Program-made: the position numbers and the translations under genes
Part shown: in pieces, positions 59,360 through 64,000 of the stretch
How the letters are laid out: every line of letters starts with the position of its first letter
Position numbering within the stretch: position 1 is the first letter of the stretch
Assembly (NCBI GenBank): GCA_031581145.1
Contig: JAVLBP010000007.1
Span: 1-64,000, forward strand
DNA: 64,000 bases
Direction of reading: 5' to 3'
Source of the DNA: UBA8296 sp031581145
Lineage (GTDB): Bacteria; Bacteroidota; Rhodothermia; Balneolales; Balneolaceae
The notes under the pieces: generated by a model
What the model saw: only the letters and a program-made list of their open reading frames with translations
Database searches by the model: none
What the model was told of the DNA's origin: nothing

Positions 59360-60503
59360 GCTCGCTCTATCAGACGGACTCATTTTTTATGGACACGCTA
59401 TTGGTGTTCCTGGCACCGTGGGTGGTGAGTGCTGTTTCAACACCAGCATGACGGGATACCAAGAGATCTTCACGGACCCAAGTTATTACGGGCAGCTCAT
59501 GGTCATGACATACCCTCACATCGGTAACTATGGTACAGCCTCCCAAGATGATGAGGCTAGCAATGTGATGATCTCGGGATTAATTATTCGGTCGTTCACA
59601 GAGCGATATAGCAATCCGTCAGCAGATGCAAGCTTGCGAGACTATATGGAAACCCACCAACTCACAGGAATTCAGGGAATCGACACGCGTCAACTGGTGA
59701 AGCACATTCGTGAAAAAGGGGTGATGAACGCCGTAATCTCGACGGAGGATGTCACAGATGAGGAACTCGTCTCGAAAGCCAAACAATGGCCCTCCATGGC
59801 GGGCCTTGAGCTTTCACAGCATGTGACACGCCAAGAGGCACAGTCTTTCCCAGCCGAAGGGGATTCCAAGTATAAAGTGGCGGTTATGGATTATGGGATC
59901 AAAAAAACGATCCTCGAGCAACTCCGTTCCAGAGGGTGCTCCCTGCGCTTATTCCCAGCACAAACACCCCTTGAAGAGGTTCAAGCCTGGAGTCCTGATG
60001 GAGTCTTTTTGAGTAATGGGCCTGGCGATCCCAATGCCACGGCTCCCTTTGCAGCCCCCATACTTGAATGGGCCAAGAAAGAGAAAAAGCCCCTTTTTGG
60101 AATCTGCCTCGGACACCAGTTAATGGCTCTATCGGAAGGGTGTTCCGTGGATAAAATGTTTGTGGGACACCGGGGTGCCAACCAGCCGGTACAAAACCTC
60201 TCCACAAAACTTGTCGAAATCACGACGCAAAATCATGGGTTTGCCGTCAAAGAAGATGAACATATTGAGCGTGTGGCCACTGTCACACACAAAAACCTAA
60301 ATGATGGGTCCATAGAAGGACTACGCTTCAAAGAGTTCACTGGATTTTGCATTCAGTACCACCCTGAAGCCTCACCGGGACCCCATGACAGTCGATATCT
60401 ATTCGATGAATTTGTCAAAGACCTCGCTGCCGCCGATCCCTCTAGTGCTTCCGGTGGCTCCAGCGCATCCCTTTCCTCCGTTGCTTCAAACGCTCCCCAT
60501 TAA
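59328..60503 (+). CDS. carA: Carbamoyl phosphate synthetase small (glutamine amidotransferase) subunit
   Basis: Hydrolyses glutamine and passes ammonia to CarB. 391 residues. The N-terminal CPSase small-chain domain shows FNTSMTGYQEIFTDPSYYGQ near residue 36. The class I amidotransferase domain has the catalytic Cys260 in GICLGHQLMA and the His/Glu pair in IQYHPEASPGPHDS near 345. The last ~25 residues are a Ser/Ala-rich tail (SSASGGSSASLSSV) with repeats, extra to the family. It lies 25 bases before carB and is preceded by a promoter, terminator and hairpin that suggest regulated leader transcription. Confidence 0.97.
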   Translation: MNNTPKLYSARLALSDGLIFYGHAIGVPGTVGGECCFNTSMTGYQEIFTDPSYYGQLMVMTYPHIGNYGTASQDDEASNVMISGLIIRSFTERYSNPSADASLRDYMETHQLTGIQGIDTRQLVKHIREKGVMNAVISTEDVTDEELVSKAKQWPSMAGLELSQHVTRQEAQSFPAEGDSKYKVAVMDYGIKKTILEQLRSRGCSLRLFPAQTPLEEVQAWSPDGVFLSNGPGDPNATAPFAAPILEWAKKEKKPLFGICLGHQLMALSEGCSVDKMFVGHRGANQPVQNLSTKLVEITTQNHGFAVKEDEHIERVATVTHKNLNDGSIEGLRFKEFTGFCIQYHPEASPGPHDSRYLFDEFVKDLAAADPSSASGGSSASLSSVASNAPH

Positions 60504-60528
60504 TTGAGTCACCCATCTCCTTGATCCC

Positions 60529-63357
60529 ATGCCAAAACGCGACGATATCCATAAAATTTTGATTATAGGCTCTGGGCCTATAGTGATTGGACAAGCCTGT
60601 GAATTTGATTACTCCGGCACCCAAGCTTGTAAGTCTCTTAGAGAAGAAGGCTACAAAGTTGTGCTAATTAATAGTAATCCTGCCACCATTATGACCGATC
60701 CTATGATGGCTGATGCGATCTATTTGCAACCTCTGACACCCGCGTCCATCAAAGAAATTGTCGATAAAGAACGCCCAGATGCAGTTTTACCCACCATGGG
60801 AGGGCAAACGGCCCTCAATCTTGCTCGTGAGCTCTACCTAGATGGGTACTGGGAAAAAGAAAACATTGCGGTCATTGGGGTGGATATGGACGCGGTGAAT
60901 ATCACAGAAGACAGGCAGTTATTTCGCAACCTGATGGAGGATATCGGCATCACGCAGTGCCGCAGCCGCACCGCCGAGTCCCTCCTAGACGCCAAAGAGA
61001 TCGTCGAAGAGCTTGGCGGCCTCCCCATCGTGATCCGACCATCGTTTACGCTCGGCGGCAGCGGTGGCGGCATCGTCTGGACAGCCGATGAGCTCGAGCG
61101 CAAGGTGCTCCGCGGCCTCGAGTTGAGCCCAGTGCATCAGGTCTTGATCGAAGAATCGATTGTGGGGTGGAAGGAGTATGAGCTCGAGCTGCTGCGGGAT
61201 GCGAACGACAACGTGGTCATCATCTGCTCCATCGAAAATGTAGACCCCATGGGTGTGCACACCGGTGATTCGGTCACGGTGGCTCCAACCCAAACGTTGC
61301 CTGACAAAACCTATCAACGACTTCGTGACGCTGCCATTAGAATGATGCGATCGATTGGCACCTTTGCCGGTGGATGTAACGTCCAATTTGCTGTAAGTCC
61401 AGATAATGAAACCCTTGTTGCCATTGAAATTAACCCAAGGGTGAGTCGCTCTTCGGCCCTAGCGTCCAAAGCTACAGGATATCCCATTGCAAAGATTGCC
61501 ACAAAATTAGCCATAGGCTATACCCTTGATGAGCTCCCTAATCCCATAACTGGCGTTTCATCGGCCTGTTTTGAGCCGTCTATTGATTATGTCGTCGTGA
61601 AGTCACCCCGCTTCAACTTTGACAAGTTCCCAGGCGTAGATGAGACCTTATCCACCCAAATGAAAGCCGTGGGTGAAGCGATGGCCATTGGTCGGACCTT
61701 TACCGAAGCACTCAACAAAGCGTGGCAATCTCTTGAAATTGGTCGCAGTGGACTGGGTGCAGATGGATATGAAGAGCTTGATCCGCGCGAGGTATCACAT
61801 CGACTCAAGCATCCGTACTGGGATCGTACCCTTCAAATACGCAATGCCCTCAAATTGGGTGCCTCCGTGGAAGAGATACAGGATATCACCAAGTTTGACC
61901 CCTGGTTTATTTCGCAGATTCAGCTTTTGGTGACCCTCGAAAATCAAGCAGAAGGAAAAACACTCGAGGCGATCACCGTCGACGAACTCCTCGAGCTCAA
62001 GCGGCATGGCTTTTCGGATGTTCAGATTGCATGGTTATTGAGTCAAGGAGGAGAGACGGTATCCGAAGATCAGGTGCGTGAAAAACGCAAATCAAGCGGG
62101 CTAAAGCCTGTCTTTAAGATGGTCGACACGTGTGCTGGGGAGTTTCCCGCACAAACACCGTATTACTACTCAACGTATGAAGGAGAGAATGAGAGTATAA
62201 AAACGGATAGGGAAAAAGTCGTGATCCTTGGTAGTGGCCCCAATCGTATTGGTCAAGGGATTGAGTTTGATTACTCCTGTGTCCATGCGGTGTTGGCCGC
62301 CAAAGAGATGGGCTATGAAGCCATTATGATTAACTGTAATCCTGAAACAGTCTCCACCGATTTTGACGTCGCCGACAAGCTCTATTTTGAGCCAATTTAC
62401 TGGGAACGGGTCATGGATATTATCGACTTTGAGCAACCCAAGGGGGTGATCCTTCAGGTGGGGGGACAAACAGCGCTCAAGCTCGGAAAACGGTTCAAAG
62501 AAGCGGGGATACACATCTTTGGAACGGAGTTTGAGTGGATTGACTTTGCCGAGGATCGTGGGGAATTCACCAAGTTTTTGACCCAACTCGACATCCCATT
62601 TCCGAAATATGGAACCGCTCGAACCGTGGATGATGCCCTCGCCATTGCCGATGATATTGGATATCCCGTATTGATCCGCCCAAGTTATGTACTCGGGGGA
62701 CAGGGGATGCGTATTGCGGTCAAGGAAGATGAGCTTCGCTCGTACGTGGATACCATCTTAAAAACTCATCCCGAAAATGACTTTCTCATAGATCGGTACC
62801 TCGAACAAGCGGTGGAAATCGATTTCGATTCCGTCTTTGATGGAGAGTCGCTTCATGAAAGTGGTATAATGCAACATATTGAGCCTGCTGGGGTTCACTC
62901 AGGGGATTCAACGGCAGTGATTCCAACCTACACATTGAGTGATGACGTCTTGGCAACGTTGCGCGATTACCAAGAACGGATTGCCAAAGCGATGAATATC
63001 GTCGGATTCCTCAATGTGCAGTATGCGGTGAAGGGGGATAATGTCTATGTTCTTGAGGCCAATCCACGCTCCACCCGCACCATCCCATTCCTAGCCAAAG
63101 CGCATGACCGTCCAGAGGCGATGGTGGGGGTCAAAGTGATGCTGGGTGCCAAGCTTGAAGAATTTGACCTAGACTCCAAGCTTGTGGGGTGGGCCATCAA
63201 AGAGCCTGTATTCCCATTTGAGAAGTTTCCAGAGGTGAAAAAAGAACTCGGGCCGGAAATGAAATCTACTGGTGAAAGCATCTATTTTATGGATAACTTT
63301 GACGATGAGCACTTCCGGAAGCCTTATGAGTTTAAGAACCTCTATTTGAGTAAGTAA
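60529..63357 (+). CDS. carB: Carbamoyl phosphate synthetase large subunit without allosteric domain
   Basis: 942 residues. Two tandem ATP-grasp carboxyphosphate/carbamate halves: KILIIGSGPIVIGQACEFDYSGTQA near residue 9 and VVILGSGPNRIGQGIEFDYSCVHA near 564, with matching EINPRVSRSSALASKATGYPIA and EANPRSTRTIPFLAKA. It makes carbamoyl phosphate for pyrimidines and arginine. The usual C-terminal MGS-like domain (about 130 residues, which in E. coli binds UMP, IMP and ornithine) is missing: the protein ends at PYEFKNLYLSK. Shortened CarB proteins are known in Bacteroidota relatives. Part of the first half (60950-61140) is much richer in GC than the rest of the gene. Confidence 0.95.
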   Translation: MPKRDDIHKILIIGSGPIVIGQACEFDYSGTQACKSLREEGYKVVLINSNPATIMTDPMMADAIYLQPLTPASIKEIVDKERPDAVLPTMGGQTALNLARELYLDGYWEKENIAVIGVDMDAVNITEDRQLFRNLMEDIGITQCRSRTAESLLDAKEIVEELGGLPIVIRPSFTLGGSGGGIVWTADELERKVLRGLELSPVHQVLIEESIVGWKEYELELLRDANDNVVIICSIENVDPMGVHTGDSVTVAPTQTLPDKTYQRLRDAAIRMMRSIGTFAGGCNVQFAVSPDNETLVAIEINPRVSRSSALASKATGYPIAKIATKLAIGYTLDELPNPITGVSSACFEPSIDYVVVKSPRFNFDKFPGVDETLSTQMKAVGEAMAIGRTFTEALNKAWQSLEIGRSGLGADGYEELDPREVSHRLKHPYWDRTLQIRNALKLGASVEEIQDITKFDPWFISQIQLLVTLENQAEGKTLEAITVDELLELKRHGFSDVQIAWLLSQGGETVSEDQVREKRKSSGLKPVFKMVDTCAGEFPAQTPYYYSTYEGENESIKTDREKVVILGSGPNRIGQGIEFDYSCVHAVLAAKEMGYEAIMINCNPETVSTDFDVADKLYFEPIYWERVMDIIDFEQPKGVILQVGGQTALKLGKRFKEAGIHIFGTEFEWIDFAEDRGEFTKFLTQLDIPFPKYGTARTVDDALAIADDIGYPVLIRPSYVLGGQGMRIAVKEDELRSYVDTILKTHPENDFLIDRYLEQAVEIDFDSVFDGESLHESGIMQHIEPAGVHSGDSTAVIPTYTLSDDVLATLRDYQERIAKAMNIVGFLNVQYAVKGDNVYVLEANPRSTRTIPFLAKAHDRPEAMVGVKVMLGAKLEEFDLDSKLVGWAIKEPVFPFEKFPEVKKELGPEMKSTGESIYFMDNFDDEHFRKPYEFKNLYLSK

Positions 63358-63400
63358 TCAACTCCCTGGAAGTGTTCGGGACGTTTGAAACCCGACACAC

Positions 63401-64000
63401 ATGCCCACAAATCCACGTCATAAACTGGTGTTGTTTGGCGCACCCTCACCTGAACACGAGGTCTCAATCCTTACCGGTCTACAGGTAGGTCATGCACTTC
63501 GTGAACGACACGCTCACGTCACGCTTGGGTACGTAGACAAGGCTGGGCAACTTTGGACAGGGGATCCGTTATGGCAAGTAAAAAGTTATACGGGAAAGAG
63601 GCTTCCATCGGCATGCATTCCATCAAGACTTCGTAAGGACCCAATCAAAGGGGGTGTACTTGTCCAAGAGAAGGCAAAAAAGGGGCTTTTTGGGCGCACT
63701 AACGAGGAAATTGACCTCGATGTGGCTGTTTTGGCCTTTCATGGTGGCGATGGGGAAGGAGGTTCGTGGCAAGGGTATCTCGAATCCCTTGGCATCCCCT
63801 TTGTGGGTTCTGGCTCGATGAGCGCCGCGCTAGCGCAGGATAAATCGATGGCCCGAGATGTTGTTCTTGGACAAGGGCAGAGCACAATCAACTCACTCCA
63901 TGAGCACAAATTGCACGTGGCCGATTCGGTAACACTTCGTGAACAAGCATGGATACAAAACCCAGACGTATGGGTGAAAAAGATTGCTAAACTTGGCAAA
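63401..64000 (+). CDS. ddl: D-alanine--D-alanine ligase, 5' part (gene runs off the right edge)
   Basis: An ATG at 63401 opens a frame without stop to the window edge, 200 codons. The sequence contains the Ddl hallmark VAVLAFHGGDGEGGSWQGYLE, followed by IPFVGSGSMSAALAQDKSMARDVV, which is the N-terminal domain of the ATP-grasp D-Ala-D-Ala ligase family. The ligase joins two D-alanines for the peptidoglycan stem peptide. It starts 43 bases after carB in the same direction and may share its transcript. The catalytic ATP-grasp part lies mostly beyond the edge. Confidence 0.85.
   Translation, partial: MPTNPRHKLVLFGAPSPEHEVSILTGLQVGHALRERHAHVTLGYVDKAGQLWTGDPLWQVKSYTGKRLPSACIPSRLRKDPIKGGVLVQEKAKKGLFGRTNEEIDLDVAVLAFHGGDGEGGSWQGYLESLGIPFVGSGSMSAALAQDKSMARDVVLGQGQSTINSLHEHKLHVADSVTLREQAWIQNPDVWVKKIAKLGK

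Noticed and set aside
1..64000. Prophage, transposon, integron, toxin-antitoxin, defence system or biosynthetic cluster
   Set aside because: I looked for transposase, integrase, helicase/nuclease defence genes, paired small genes and NRPS/PKS domains and saw none.

Overview
The window looks like a chromosomal stretch of an aerobic or microaerobic member of the Bacteroidota / Rhodothermota / Balneolota superphylum. Supporting evidence: TAnnTTTG-type promoters in front of both tRNA genes and carA; almost no Shine-Dalgarno sequences; lineage-typical families (DUF4292-like lipoprotein next to an EnvC-like protein, DUF4293 protein, BatC/D/E, a GH3 plus beta-lactamase fusion, bacillithiol enzyme BshA, a carB without the allosteric domain); TTG and GTG starts used alongside ATG. 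The estimated GC content is in the mid-40s percent. I see no transposase, integrase, prophage, plasmid gene or CRISPR array. A genus cannot be named from this sequence alone.

Layout. 1-4.6 kb: an unknown gene cut by the left edge, a secreted GH3/serine hydrolase fusion and two unknown small proteins. 4.6-9.0 kb: housekeeping genes rsmD, coaD, an aspartate-type aminotransferase, a GbsR/MarR regulator, yraN, a PlsC acyltransferase and a small conserved-looking protein. 9.3-19.5 kb: tRNA-Val(UAC), yajC, ribBA, lspA, a DksA/TraR-like protein, ileS, an envelope lipoprotein with an EnvC-like factor, a Ppx/GppA-HD protein, the SRP RNA gene and tRNA-Ala(GGC). 19.6-24.6 kb: an OmpA lipoprotein with calcium-type repeats, a SPOR lipoprotein, a three-gene partner-switching module (STAS, RsbW-like kinase, RsbU-like phosphatase), an EamA transporter and a DUF4293 protein. 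24.6-31.5 kb: a TetR-controlled tripartite RND efflux operon. 31.7-40.6 kb: a surface polysaccharide cluster (SLBB export protein, three glycosyltransferases, ligase/polymerase, Wzz, flippase) ending against pyrB-pyrR. 42.2-49.2 kb: sucC, bshA, yebC, batC-batD-batE. 49.3-58.5 kb: an M20 dipeptidase, then a co-directional minus-strand run from a two-lipoyl E2 acyltransferase through panC, panD, a HlyD-type adaptor, an ABC permease and a TolC protein. 58.8-64.0 kb: a small membrane protein, carA, carB and the start of a D-Ala-D-Ala ligase gene cut by the right edge.

How the genes fit together. Pyrimidine and arginine precursor supply is represented by carAB and pyrB-pyrR. CarB lacks the domain that binds UMP, IMP and ornithine in enteric enzymes, and carA is preceded by a promoter, an intrinsic terminator and further inverted repeats, so control may sit at the RNA level. 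CoA supply (panC, panD, coaD) sits near a CoA-using acyltransferase. Two separate TolC-dependent export systems are present. The polysaccharide cluster has the export and assembly parts of a Wzx/Wzy pathway but no recognisable initiating transferase or sugar-nucleotide genes.

Recurrent oddity. Many gene 3' ends and short intergenic gaps contain degenerate short tandem repeats of about 10-18 nt, sometimes translated into repetitive protein tails (lspA) or internal inserts (rsmD, the RsbU-like phosphatase). This is the most pervasive unexplained pattern in the window. The most specific candidate for a new regulatory element is the carA leader at 59141-59359.
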